A DNA stretch of 35,299 bases, from contig JAJDZJ010000178.1 in the NCBI GenBank assembly GCA_022824685.1, positions 1 to 35,299 on the forward strand, given 5' to 3'. Numbering within the stretch: the stretch's first letter is position 1; the number at the start of each line of letters is the position of its first letter. The position numbers and the translations under genes are program-made. The stretch is from Caldilineaceae bacterium (GTDB lineage: Bacteria > Chloroflexota > Anaerolineae > Caldilineales > Caldilineaceae). Below, in pieces: positions 1 through 8,516 of the stretch. The notes beneath the pieces are model-generated. The model worked only from the letters and a program-made list of their open reading frames with translations. It had not been told where the DNA came from and made no database searches.

Positions 1-139
1 ACCGGCCGTCAGGCGTCGAAATCATTTGGATTTCCCGTCTACGTGCCACTAATCGAACACTTCTCATGTCTGATCCCGAACTGGAGGGGAATTCTGAAGT
101 ATTTCGATGCTTTGACCCAATTTAGATGCAATTGCCCTG
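1..139 (+). repeat. Left copy of a diverged inverted repeat, probable IS terminus
   Basis: Positions 4-139 align with the reverse complement of 35163-35299 at roughly 77% identity by hand count, with one single-base gap. The best part is 101-139 against 35163-35201, 36 of 39 bases, and similarity stops abruptly at 139. In one frame the repeat reads open from base 3 to a TAG at 120-122 and ends in FRCFDPI; the right copy ends in FRCSDPI. This fits the tail of a transposase gene whose stop lies just inside an element terminus, with the body to the left of the window. The coding reading is uncertain because the single-base gap breaks the shared frame. The family was not recognised. Confidence 0.6.
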
Positions 140-613
140 GGGGTAGAAGAGTATGCAATGCGCGCGCGATGCGCGGCCTTGCTCAACCCGAAACGCAAAG
201 CGCGAGTTCAAGATCGGATTCGCCGAAGGACAGGGAATATCCAATGACCATAAGCCGATTGTCCACACCCTGACATGTGTCAGTATCGTGGACTGACATT
301 GGCTGTACTGCAGTTTGGGACGGAGAAGGGGAAGGAAATCGGGATGCAAGAGGCGGCTGTGTAAAAGCTCGTCTCTCCGCCAGGTTTCCTCTTGACTCCC
401 CGCATCAGACCTCCTTCGCATACATCTGTGCGTGCTTCCCGCCCCAACCAGTAAAATTCTCTGATTTCTGAGTAAGTGCACGCTGTCTGCTGCGTGAATG
501 CTTCTCACAACCCGCCCCTCTCAACGCAGAGGGAGGTTTCGGTTGTCAGCTATCAACTGCGCGGCCGCTTGGCAAGCTGGGAACCGAAAAAGATAGACGA
601 AAGGAAGGCAGAA
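140..613. other. Intergenic region and leader of infB
   Basis: No convincing gene was found here. The short open frames have no family resemblance and no good ribosome binding site. A small stem-loop (CTGACA/TGTCAG) lies at 270-283. nusA and rimP, which usually precede infB, are absent, so the end repeat may have been inserted between nusA and infB. A promoter for infB must lie here or further upstream, but I could not pick a -35/-10 pair with confidence. Confidence 0.4.
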
Positions 614-2494
614 ATGGCAACCGCGACACAAGATCCTGCGAAGGTCCAGAATGGCAGCCCCGCTGACGATGCCGCCAGCGGTGAAGCTGCCGGCCTGCCG
701 TCTTCCATCATCGTGGAGGAGTACGTCACCGTCCGCGCGCTGGCCGAACGGATGGATCGCAGTCCTATCGATCTCATTAAGGTGCTGATGCAGTTCGGCA
801 TCATGGCGCCAATCGACCAAACCCTCGATCACGATACAGCCGCCATTGTGGGCGAAGAGCTCGGCATCGAGGTGCTCTGGCCTGTCGTGGAAGAAGAGCT
901 GCCCGAACAGGCGCCCGATGAGGATCAAAGGCCCATAGAACGGGTGATGATCCAGGAAATCGTGGCCGAAGAAGCGGAGCAATACCTTCTCCCGCGCCCG
1001 CCCGTTGTCGCCGTCCTCGGGCATGTCGACCACGGCAAGACCACACTCCTCGATCGCATCCGCCGTACGAACGTCGTGGATACGGAAGCCGGCGGCATCA
1101 CGCAACATACCGGCGCCTACCAGGTGGAAGTCGACGGCAAGAGAATTTCCTTCCTGGATACGCCCGGCCACGAAGCGTTCACCGCGATGCGCGCACGCGG
1201 CGCGCAGGTCACCGATATCGTCATCCTCGTTGTCGCCGCCGACGATGGCATCATGCCCCAGACGCGCGAAGCCATCAGCCATGCCAGGGCAGCCGGCGTG
1301 ACGATTGTCGTCGCAATCAACAAAATCGATCGCCCCAACATCAACTTGAATCGGGTGATGGAGGAACTGGCGACCGAAGGCCTCGCGCCGGAAGAGTGGG
1401 GCGGCGAAACCATCACGGTTCCAATCAGCGCGCTCAACGGTGACGGAGTCGACGACCTGCTGGAAAACCTCCTCGTCGTCGCCGAGCTCGACCCCCAATT
1501 TGCCAATCCCAAAGGACAATGCGTCGGCACCGTGATCGAAGCGGAGCTGGACAAACAGCGGGGCATCACCTCCACCCTGCTCGTTCAGAATGGCACGCTG
1601 AAACGCGGCGATTCGGTGGTCGTCGGCGAAAACTGGGGTCGGGTCAAGGCCATGTTCGACTACGAAGGAAACACCCTGAAAACGGCCGGTCCAAGTACGC
1701 CGACCATTATTCTGGGCCTCAATGGCGTTCCCTCTGCCGGCGAAGTCTTCACCGTGGCGAAAAACGACAGAACGGCCCGCTCGCTCGCGAACGAACGGCA
1801 GATGCAAGCCGCGGAGGAATCCCGCGTCGCATCGAACCTGCCAATGACGCTCGAAGATATGTTCGCCCGCGTCGAAGGCGGCGAAGCCGAAGCGCTCAAT
1901 ATCATCGTCCGGGCTGATGCGCAAGGCACTCTGGCGCCTATCGTCCACAGCCTCGAACAACTCGGCAACGATGAAGTCACCGTCAAAATCATGCAATCGG
2001 CCGTTGGCGACATTACCGAATCGGACGTTATGCTCGCCGAAGCCAGCCAGGCCATCATTGTCGGTTTCGGTGTCAACATCGACAAAGCCGCCCTGGTACG
2101 CGGAGAACAGTCCGGCGTCGAGATCCGACACTACCAGATCATCTACAACCTGCTCGAAGATGTGGAACAGGCCCTGACCGGTATGTTGGACCCGATTTTC
2201 GAAGAGATTGTCACCGGCCATGCCGAAGTGCGCCAAATGTTCCGCGTGCGGCGCGGCGGCCTGATCGCCGGCTGTATGGTGCTCGACGGCGTCGTCAAGC
2301 GCAGCAGCCAGGCGCGCCTGATCCGCAACGACACAACCGTCATCACCACAAACGTCGAAAACCTCAAACGATTCACCGAAGATGTCACCGAAGTTCGGGC
2401 CGGGTATGAGTGCGGCATCAACCTGGCCGGCGTCAACTCAAACCTCGAGGAGGGCGACATCATCGAGGTATTCGAAAGACAACAGGTGCGATAA
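614..2494 (+). CDS. infB: Translation initiation factor IF-2
   Basis: This GTPase brings initiator fMet-tRNA to the 30S subunit and promotes 50S joining. The protein has 626 residues. An IF2 N-terminal domain at about residues 35-90 is followed by the G domain: the G1 loop GHVDHGKT begins at residue 136, DTPGHE at 182 and NKID at 236. The beta-barrel domain II, domain III and the fMet-tRNA-binding C-terminal barrel follow. It is a short form without the long charged N-terminal extension of enterobacteria. I chose ATG 614 because AAGGAAGG precedes it at good spacing and the family similarity begins soon after. An in-frame GTG at 476 would add 46 residues that look non-coding. rbfA follows, as is usual in this operon. 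Confidence 0.97.
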   Translation: MATATQDPAKVQNGSPADDAASGEAAGLPSSIIVEEYVTVRALAERMDRSPIDLIKVLMQFGIMAPIDQTLDHDTAAIVGEELGIEVLWPVVEEELPEQAPDEDQRPIERVMIQEIVAEEAEQYLLPRPPVVAVLGHVDHGKTTLLDRIRRTNVVDTEAGGITQHTGAYQVEVDGKRISFLDTPGHEAFTAMRARGAQVTDIVILVVAADDGIMPQTREAISHARAAGVTIVVAINKIDRPNINLNRVMEELATEGLAPEEWGGETITVPISALNGDGVDDLLENLLVVAELDPQFANPKGQCVGTVIEAELDKQRGITSTLLVQNGTLKRGDSVVVGENWGRVKAMFDYEGNTLKTAGPSTPTIILGLNGVPSAGEVFTVAKNDRTARSLANERQMQAAEESRVASNLPMTLEDMFARVEGGEAEALNIIVRADAQGTLAPIVHSLEQLGNDEVTVKIMQSAVGDITESDVMLAEASQAIIVGFGVNIDKAALVRGEQSGVEIRHYQIIYNLLEDVEQALTGMLDPIFEEIVTGHAEVRQMFRVRRGGLIAGCMVLDGVVKRSSQARLIRNDTTVITTNVENLKRFTEDVTEVRAGYECGINLAGVNSNLEEGDIIEVFERQQVR

Positions 2495-2577
2495 TAGTTT
2501 CTGGTTCCGGATTTATGGTTTATAGTGGGCTCGAACGCCCGCAACCGCTGATTGATCATCGACGAACCGCCGACGGC

Positions 2578-3033
2578 ATGGAAACAATGACGACCACAAT
2601 TCGTCAGGAGAGGGCAGCAGAGCTGCTCTATCAGGAACTGTCTATCTTGATCGGCTCCGAACTGGATGACCCCGCGCTGGAGCTGCTGGCGGTGACGAAC
2701 GTTGTCGTCAGCCGCGACTTGCGCGTCGCCAAAATCTACATCCACCAGGACAGTGACATCCAGCGCACTGTTGTCCTGGCCAAACTGAAAAGAGCTGCGC
2801 CTTTTCTGCGCCGCCAACTGGCCCACAACGTTTCCTTCCGAGCCGTGCCCGAACTGCTTTTCTACTATGACGATTCGCCTGACCAGGCCGCTCGCGTCGA
2901 TGCGCTTCTGCAGAGCATTGCCGAGGAACGAGAGACGCGTCAACAGGATGCGGACAACGCTTTTTCACCTCCTTCCTCTACACTCCCTTCCCCTGATCTC
3001 TATTCCGTCGATGCTCAGAAAGAGGATGCATGA
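2578..3033 (+). CDS. rbfA: Ribosome-binding factor A
   Basis: RbfA is a small KH-like protein that binds the 30S subunit during late 16S rRNA maturation. The body begins with TTIRQERAAELLYQELS and contains the typical segment on either side of VSRDLRVAKIYI. The residues after about 120 are a poorly conserved tail rich in Pro, Ser and Asp. The start is uncertain: ATG 2578 and ATG 2587 are three codons apart and neither has a strong Shine-Dalgarno sequence. The longer open frame back to 2410 overlaps the infB tail and is not credible. The gene lies 83 bases after infB, and its stop overlaps the next gene's start in an ATGA, so translational coupling is likely. Confidence 0.9.
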   Translation: METMTTTIRQERAAELLYQELSILIGSELDDPALELLAVTNVVVSRDLRVAKIYIHQDSDIQRTVVLAKLKRAAPFLRRQLAHNVSFRAVPELLFYYDDSPDQAARVDALLQSIAEERETRQQDADNAFSPPSSTLPSPDLYSVDAQKEDA

Positions 3034-4085
3034 CCTCGAACGCGTCCCTGCTCAGGCAGGGTGCCGCCTGCGGCCAAGATCGCGCCCCGGTCGCCCCGCC
3101 CCCTCTCCTGCTCAGTCTCCTGGAATCCAGCCACAACATCCTCTGCGTCAGCCATGTGAGCCCCGATGGCGACGCAGTCGGCAGCCTGCTCGCCCTGGGC
3201 GAGATCTTGCGCACGCTGGGCAAACGACCCACCCTGGCGCTCCAGGACGAAGCAACGCCCGAATTCCAGTTCCTGCCCGGCGTGGAACTGATCATCGGGC
3301 CGGCTGAGGTCGCTCACAATTACGACCTGATCGTCTGCCTGGATACCTCCAGCATCGATCGCATGGGCGCCGTCTACAGACCCGATTTCCACAATCAGAT
3401 CCCGCTCGGCGTCATCGATCATCACGTTACCAATACCCTGTTCGGCACTGAAAACTGGGTGGATTCAGGCTGCGCGGCCACATGCCAGATGCTTGTGCCC
3501 CTCGCCGATGCCCTCAATGTCAGCCTTACTGAAGAAATAGCCGTCCCGCTGCTCACCGGGCTTGTCACCGATACACTCTGTTTTCGGACCGCCAACACTC
3601 GCGCTGATGTATTGCAGACAACGCTGCGGCTGCTAAACGCCGGCGCAGACCTGGCCCATATCGTCCGCAATACGCTCGATAGCAGAGCGTTCGGCCTCGT
3701 CAAGCTGTGGGGAGTCGGGCTGGCCGGCGTGCAGATGGAAAACGGTATTATCTGGGCCACGCTCGACGCCGAAAGCCGTCTGCGCAGTGGTGTCGAACCG
3801 CACCAGAGCGACGGTCTTGCCAACTTCCTTGTGACGGTGCAAGAGGCCGACATCAGCGCGACCTTTGCCCAGCGTTTCGCCAAAAACGGCCAAGAGTTGA
3901 TCGAATGCAGCTTTCGGGCCAAACCCGGGTTCAATGTCAGCCAGGTTGCTTTCGCATTCGGCGGCGGAGGTCACCCACCCGCAGCCGGTTGCACCGTTGC
4001 CGGCCCCTTGCAGGACGTCGCGGCCCGCGTTGTGGAAGCGCTGCACCAGCTGCGCCGCCAAAGCGCGAACGACATGCGCGCCTGA
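3030..4085 (+). CDS. DHH/DHHA1 phosphoesterase (NrnA-like nanoRNase/pAp phosphatase)
   Basis: This is a DHH-superfamily enzyme. Members of this type degrade short oligoribonucleotides and dephosphorylate 3'-phosphoadenosine 5'-phosphate or cyclic dinucleotide products. Metal ligands are visible: D46-G-D48 in SPDGDAVGS, the aspartate of VCLDTSS, and D130-H131-H132. The C-terminal DHHA1 domain carries the glycine-rich FGGGGHPPAAGC motif. The length of 351 residues is normal. ATG 3030 overlaps the rbfA stop and is preceded by AGAGGA. Its place between rbfA and truB is typical for this family in Gram-positive and Chloroflexi operons. The exact substrate cannot be read from the sequence. Confidence 0.92.
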   Translation: MTSNASLLRQGAACGQDRAPVAPPPLLLSLLESSHNILCVSHVSPDGDAVGSLLALGEILRTLGKRPTLALQDEATPEFQFLPGVELIIGPAEVAHNYDLIVCLDTSSIDRMGAVYRPDFHNQIPLGVIDHHVTNTLFGTENWVDSGCAATCQMLVPLADALNVSLTEEIAVPLLTGLVTDTLCFRTANTRADVLQTTLRLLNAGADLAHIVRNTLDSRAFGLVKLWGVGLAGVQMENGIIWATLDAESRLRSGVEPHQSDGLANFLVTVQEADISATFAQRFAKNGQELIECSFRAKPGFNVSQVAFAFGGGGHPPAAGCTVAGPLQDVAARVVEALHQLRRQSANDMRA

Positions 4086-4119
4086 CGTACACAAATCGCG
4101 CCATCCACCTACCGGTGCC

Positions 4120-5139
4120 ATGACCGACCTACACGGGATTCTCCTTGTCGATAAGCCGGGTCGCCAAAACCCCTCGTCGCACACCGGGTCGCCGGTCTCT
4201 TCACACTTGCCCACCAGCCACGACATCGTTCAGCGCGTCCGGCGCTTGAGCCGGCAAAAACGCATCGGCCATACCGGCACGCTGGACCCGATGGCAAACG
4301 GGCTCCTCGTTCTCTGCCTGGGCGTTGCCACACGACTCGTCGAATACTACCAGGGCCATGACAAAACCTACGACGCCCGCGTGACGCTGGGTCGCGCCAC
4401 CAATACCTACGACGCTGTCGGTCAGACCGTTGCCCAGGCCGATGTCCCGCCGCTCACCGAGGCCGGCGTGGAAAACGCCCTCGCCGCCTTCAGGGGCCAA
4501 ATTGCGCAAATCCCGCCCGTCTACTCCGCATTGAAGCAGGGCGGTGAAAGCCTGCACCGCAAAGCGCGCCGCGGTGAGACCGTAAAGGTCTCCCCGCGAA
4601 ACGTTACCTTTCACGAGATACGCCTTCTTTCCTTTACAGCGCCCGCCGAGATCTCACTCAGGATACGCTGTTCCGCCGGCGCCTACGTGCGCAGCCTCGC
4701 CCACGCGCTGGGGCAGGCTTTGGGCACAGTCGCCCACCTGAGCTTCCTCCGTCGACTGGAAGCGGGTCCCTTTTCCGTCGCCGACGCATCAACAATGCCG
4801 GCCATCGAGAAGGCGGCGGCTGACGGCCAGCTGCCAGACATGCTCTTCGCGCCGGATGCCGGGCTCAGCATGCCCCGCCTGACCGTCAGCGAAGAAGAAC
4901 AGGTCCGGCTGGGCCACGGCCAAAAAATCGGTCGCGGCCGCCCCTTTCCAGTCCGCCATACCCCCTTCCCAGACGCCCGCAACCCGGCCGGCGCGCAGCA
5001 GGCCGGGCTCGCAGCCGCCTATGATCAGAGCGGCCGCTTCCTCGGAATCGCACGCGCCCGCGCAGGCGATGGGAGCGCAGACGGGACCGTCTGGAAGGCC
5101 GAAAAGTGGCTTGCTCAGCAGCTGGGGGCCCAATCGTAG
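4120..5139 (+). CDS. truB: tRNA pseudouridine(55) synthase
   Basis: TruB converts U55 in the T-loop of tRNAs to pseudouridine. The catalytic aspartate is D56, in GHTGTLDPMANGLL. Other family motifs are YDARVTLG and PPVYSALK, and the C-terminal part is PUA-like. ATG 4120 was chosen because the family's opening GILLVDKP follows at once; the open frame extends upstream into the DHH gene without similarity. Oddly, about 17 extra residues separate VDKP from TSHDIV, where most family members have a very short link. The extra DNA contains two direct copies of CCGGGTCGCC at 4156 and 4184. The active site follows intact, so the enzyme is probably functional. Confidence 0.94.
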   Translation: MTDLHGILLVDKPGRQNPSSHTGSPVSSHLPTSHDIVQRVRRLSRQKRIGHTGTLDPMANGLLVLCLGVATRLVEYYQGHDKTYDARVTLGRATNTYDAVGQTVAQADVPPLTEAGVENALAAFRGQIAQIPPVYSALKQGGESLHRKARRGETVKVSPRNVTFHEIRLLSFTAPAEISLRIRCSAGAYVRSLAHALGQALGTVAHLSFLRRLEAGPFSVADASTMPAIEKAAADGQLPDMLFAPDAGLSMPRLTVSEEEQVRLGHGQKIGRGRPFPVRHTPFPDARNPAGAQQAGLAAAYDQSGRFLGIARARAGDGSADGTVWKAEKWLAQQLGAQS

Positions 5140-5302
5140 CCCGCCGCCATCGCAATCACATGGACGCTCATCTTGAAGACCAGCTTCTGGTATCATCCCC
5201 ATCTTCTGAGGCCGCGCGCAACGCCTGCCCTCCTGCCGTGGCCACCGCCGAGAGACCGGATGGCAATAGGTATCCACGTCATATACCAGAAACTGATTTG
5301 AA

Positions 5303-6292
5303 ATGAGAATCTGGCGCAGCGATCTGCGATCTCTCCGGTTTCCCGGCCCAACTTTCCTGACAATCGGAAATTTCGACGGTGTCCATCTCGGCCATCAGGC
5401 CCTCCTGCGCGCCCTGCAAACTGATGCCGCCCGCCATGCGCCGCCCGCCAAGACCGCGCTGCTCATCTTCGACCCCCACCCCATCGCCGTTCTGCGGCCA
5501 GACCTGCCCCTTCGCCTGCTGACAACGCCGCAGGAGCGTCTCCGGCTGATCGAACGCTGCGGCTTTGATCTGGGCATCATCCAGCCGTTTGACAGGGAAT
5601 TCGCCAGCCTTACCCCAGAGCAGTTTATGGCGCTTCTCGTTGAGCATCTGGGCCTTGCCCGCCTGGTCGTGGGCCCGGATTTCGCGCTGGGGCGCGGGCG
5701 CAGCGGCAATGTCGAGCTGCTGCGTGCGCTCGGCCCGCCGCTCGGCTATGACGTTGCTGTCATCGAACCCTTCGCCCGCGACGATGGCGAAATCCACAGC
5801 CACAAGATCCGTCATTCTCTTCTGGCCGGCGCTGTGGAGGATGCCGCGCGCATGTTGGGCCGCCCCTACCAGATTTCCGGCGGCATCGAGACAGGCGAAC
5901 GCCGCGGGCGCGAAATCGGCGTGCCCACCGCCAACATCCAGCCCGCGCCGCTGCGCCTGATCCCTGCCAACGGGGTCTACGCAACCTGGGCTTCTCTGCC
6001 CGACAGCTGTTCGGCCCAACCTCGCGCCAGCGTCACCAATATCGGGGTGCGGCCCACAGTGGACGGACGGCAACGCCGCATCGAAACCCATCTGCTGGAC
6101 TTTCCCGCGGCAGGTGAATCCGGTGATCTGTACGGCCAGCGCATCACGGTCACTTTTGTTTCCCGCCTGCGCGACGAGCAACGATTTGACGGCCTGGAGG
6201 CCCTCGTCGCCCAGATTAGACAGGACATTTCCATCGCGCGTCATTCGCTGAAAGAGGATTCGGCGGTTCCCAACCCGATTTCCGGACGATAG
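5303..6292 (+). CDS. ribF: Bifunctional riboflavin kinase/FAD synthetase
   Basis: RibF phosphorylates riboflavin to FMN and then adenylates FMN to FAD. The N-terminal nucleotidyltransferase half has GNFDGVHLGH at residues 22-31, then FDPHP and a VGPDFALGRGRSGN segment. The C-terminal kinase half has GRPYQISG, the GVPTAN motif and NIGVRPTV. The length of 329 residues is normal. It lies 163 bases after truB, so it may be read with that operon or from its own start; no clear promoter was found. The Shine-Dalgarno sequence before ATG 5303 is weak, but the family start coincides with it. Confidence 0.95.
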   Translation: MRIWRSDLRSLRFPGPTFLTIGNFDGVHLGHQALLRALQTDAARHAPPAKTALLIFDPHPIAVLRPDLPLRLLTTPQERLRLIERCGFDLGIIQPFDREFASLTPEQFMALLVEHLGLARLVVGPDFALGRGRSGNVELLRALGPPLGYDVAVIEPFARDDGEIHSHKIRHSLLAGAVEDAARMLGRPYQISGGIETGERRGREIGVPTANIQPAPLRLIPANGVYATWASLPDSCSAQPRASVTNIGVRPTVDGRQRRIETHLLDFPAAGESGDLYGQRITVTFVSRLRDEQRFDGLEALVAQIRQDISIARHSLKEDSAVPNPISGR

Positions 6293-6362
6293 GAGTTTGA
6301 CAGGGCGCAGCGTATTCACGGGCGGGTGCGCCCCAACCGCTTTGCATGAAAGTTCTCTATCA

Positions 6363-8507
6363 ATGAATCATCGCACCAGTCCAGCCTCCCGTTCCGCCAT
6401 ATTCCTGCTCCTCTGCGCACTCCTCTTCCTCGGCGCCTGCGAATTCCAACCGTTCGACCCCAGCTTCCTGGACTCTGGCCGATCCGAGCGTGATGGGCCG
6501 CATCCCCCTACCGCGCGCCCCGAACCCATGGGCGGCGTCGCTGACATCGCCCTGCTCCACGGATTCGATGAGGCTCTTGCCTGCCTCGCCGGGGGCCAGC
6601 CGGTGTATGCTGTGCTGCAGCGTAACGCCAACGTACGCAACCAACCCCATCGCGAGAGCTGCCAGCTGGGCCGCGTGCCCGCCGGGGCCCTCGTACGCGT
6701 CGAAGCGATCTTCGGCCAGAAGCAAGATTCCCCTTTCGTCTCTCTCAACCGCTCCGTGGGTCGGATTCCACTCGCCGCGCCGGGCTTCGATCAGGACATT
6801 CAGCCGCTTCTGGAAGCCAACTGCGGCGCCTGCCACAGCAGTGTCGTGAAACAGGCCGAGCTGCAAGTGACCGAGTATGAACCCTTGATGACCGGGGGCC
6901 TGAACGGACCCGTGGTCGCCCCGGGCGCGCCGGACGAATCAACGCTCTGGAGCCAAATCCAGTCCGGCGCTATGCCGGTCGTGGGTGAGCTCAGTGACGG
7001 CGAGAAAGCCCTGATCTACCAATGGATCGTGGCCGGCGCCGCCAGGGAGGGCACGGAGCCAGCGCCCGTCGCCGAAATGTGGATGCGCCTTTCAGGCGAA
7101 GATTTCACCCGCGCGCCAAATGAATGCGCCCAAGATGGCGGAACCGTTCCCTACATCAGCGCCCAACTCGCCCTGCCTGCAAGTTGCGCCGCCATCCCCA
7201 GCGCCGAACAGATCGCCGCCTATCTCCCCGAGCTGGAGATCGCCAGTCCCGCTCCCCCTCCCGCGGCATCCAATCCGGGCGCGGCCGTTGAAGGCAACGA
7301 CAACGCCAATGCCGCGGCCGACCAGGGTGGCGGCGCGGCCAGCCCCCCGCCGCGAGGCATGGCTGCCAGCGGCGTAGGCATACGCGTCGCCCCCCTCAAT
7401 CTGAGTCCTCCATCAGAATCAGACCCGTGGCAGCTCCCCAGGGGCGGCTTCTGCGCCGAGCAGTTCCTGGCCCCGAAGCTGCAGGACCAGTTCGGCATCA
7501 CCGCTCTGACCTTTGCCCCCGACGGCAGACTGTTCATCGCCCTGGACAGTCCGTCCAGCGGCAACTTCGACCCCAAAATTCTGTACGACCCCTACCACGC
7601 CAGCCGTTCAATCGTCATTTGGAACAGTGTTTCCAGGGACAGCTACTATGAGATCCTGCGCGAATCCAGCCGCGTAACCGGCATGGCCTGGCATGGCGGC
7701 GCGCTCTACCTGAATCGGGCCGGCGAAGTGGGACGCATCGTCGACGGCGGCGGATATGAACCTCTGGCCGGCGGTTTCGCCGTGGCCGGACAGCTCTTCC
7801 ACGCCAACAATGGTATCGGGATCAGCGATGGCTGGCTGTATGTCTCCGCCGGCGGCGTGCGCGACGGCTATTCAGACGGCATAATCGTGCTCGGCGACGG
7901 CGACCTCCCCGCAGAAACCCTGGCCACCAATGTGGCGGCGGGCGGCAATCCCTTCGCCGCCCGCATCGTGCGCGCCCGCCTGGACCGCCTGCTCGCCGAA
8001 CGCTCTATCGGCGTCTTCCAGACCGCGGCGCGCGGTGTCCGCAACCCCTACGGCCTCACTGTCGACCCGTTCGGACGTGTCTGGTTCACCGACAATGGCG
8101 CCACCAACGTGCCCGGTGACTTCAACGCCGGCGACGAGGTCGACCTGCTCGACCCGCGTACCCTCTCCGCGGCCGCCAACGCCGGCGACGGGAACGCCAC
8201 CCCCTACTACGGCTTCCCAATGGCCTTGGGCGGGGTCGATAAAGATTGGTGGACCGACCCTGTGCTTATCTTGCCCAACTCAGCCGCCCCCACCGGCATC
8301 ACCTGGGCCTACGATACCATCTTCTTTGCCAACTATGGGCGCGAGCCCGGCCTGTTTCGGCTGGCCGACGCAGGCGGCCGGATCATCGCCGAACGCATCA
8401 TGCACAGCTGGCCCGTCCAGGCCGTCGCAACCGCGCCCGACGGCGCCGTCTGGATCGGAACCGGCGCAGGCGGCCTCTACCGTCTTGTTCCCGGCTGCGC
8501 CGGTTGA
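6363..8507 (+). CDS. Lipoprotein with SH3-like segment, c-type haem site and sugar-dehydrogenase-like propeller
   Basis: The predicted 714-residue protein begins with a lipoprotein signal peptide; the lipobox is LGAC with Cys26. An SH3-like stretch begins near residue 81 (VYAVLQRNANVRNQP). A cytochrome-like domain follows with C154-G-A-C157-H158, a possible distal Met in GAMPVVGE, and a WIVAGA end, resembling the planctomycete-type cytochrome domain. A Pro/Ala/Asn-rich linker at about 290-345 leads to a beta-propeller from about 375. The propeller has RNPYGLTVDPFGRVWFTDNG and GDEVDLL, as in glucose/sorbosone dehydrogenases. I infer an extracytoplasmic electron-transferring oxidoreductase, but the substrate is unknown. 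ATG 6363 is chosen because it opens the signal peptide. The gene ends nine bases before the next. Confidence 0.8.
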   Translation: MNHRTSPASRSAIFLLLCALLFLGACEFQPFDPSFLDSGRSERDGPHPPTARPEPMGGVADIALLHGFDEALACLAGGQPVYAVLQRNANVRNQPHRESCQLGRVPAGALVRVEAIFGQKQDSPFVSLNRSVGRIPLAAPGFDQDIQPLLEANCGACHSSVVKQAELQVTEYEPLMTGGLNGPVVAPGAPDESTLWSQIQSGAMPVVGELSDGEKALIYQWIVAGAAREGTEPAPVAEMWMRLSGEDFTRAPNECAQDGGTVPYISAQLALPASCAAIPSAEQIAAYLPELEIASPAPPPAASNPGAAVEGNDNANAAADQGGGAASPPPRGMAASGVGIRVAPLNLSPPSESDPWQLPRGGFCAEQFLAPKLQDQFGITALTFAPDGRLFIALDSPSSGNFDPKILYDPYHASRSIVIWNSVSRDSYYEILRESSRVTGMAWHGGALYLNRAGEVGRIVDGGGYEPLAGGFAVAGQLFHANNGIGISDGWLYVSAGGVRDGYSDGIIVLGDGDLPAETLATNVAAGGNPFAARIVRARLDRLLAERSIGVFQTAARGVRNPYGLTVDPFGRVWFTDNGATNVPGDFNAGDEVDLLDPRTLSAAANAGDGNATPYYGFPMALGGVDKDWWTDPVLILPNSAAPTGITWAYDTIFFANYGREPGLFRLADAGGRIIAERIMHSWPVQAVATAPDGAVWIGTGAGGLYRLVPGCAG

Positions 8508-8516
8508 CGCGGAGAG

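Noticed and set aside
521..2236. 571-codon open frame on the minus strand opposite infB
   Set aside because: It is an antisense shadow of infB in high-GC DNA, with no recognisable motif and a real family match on the other strand.
6297..6330. TTGACA at 6297 as a promoter of the haem/propeller lipoprotein gene
   Set aside because: No -10 element lies at an acceptable distance; the nearest A/T-rich hexamer is only about 9 bases away.
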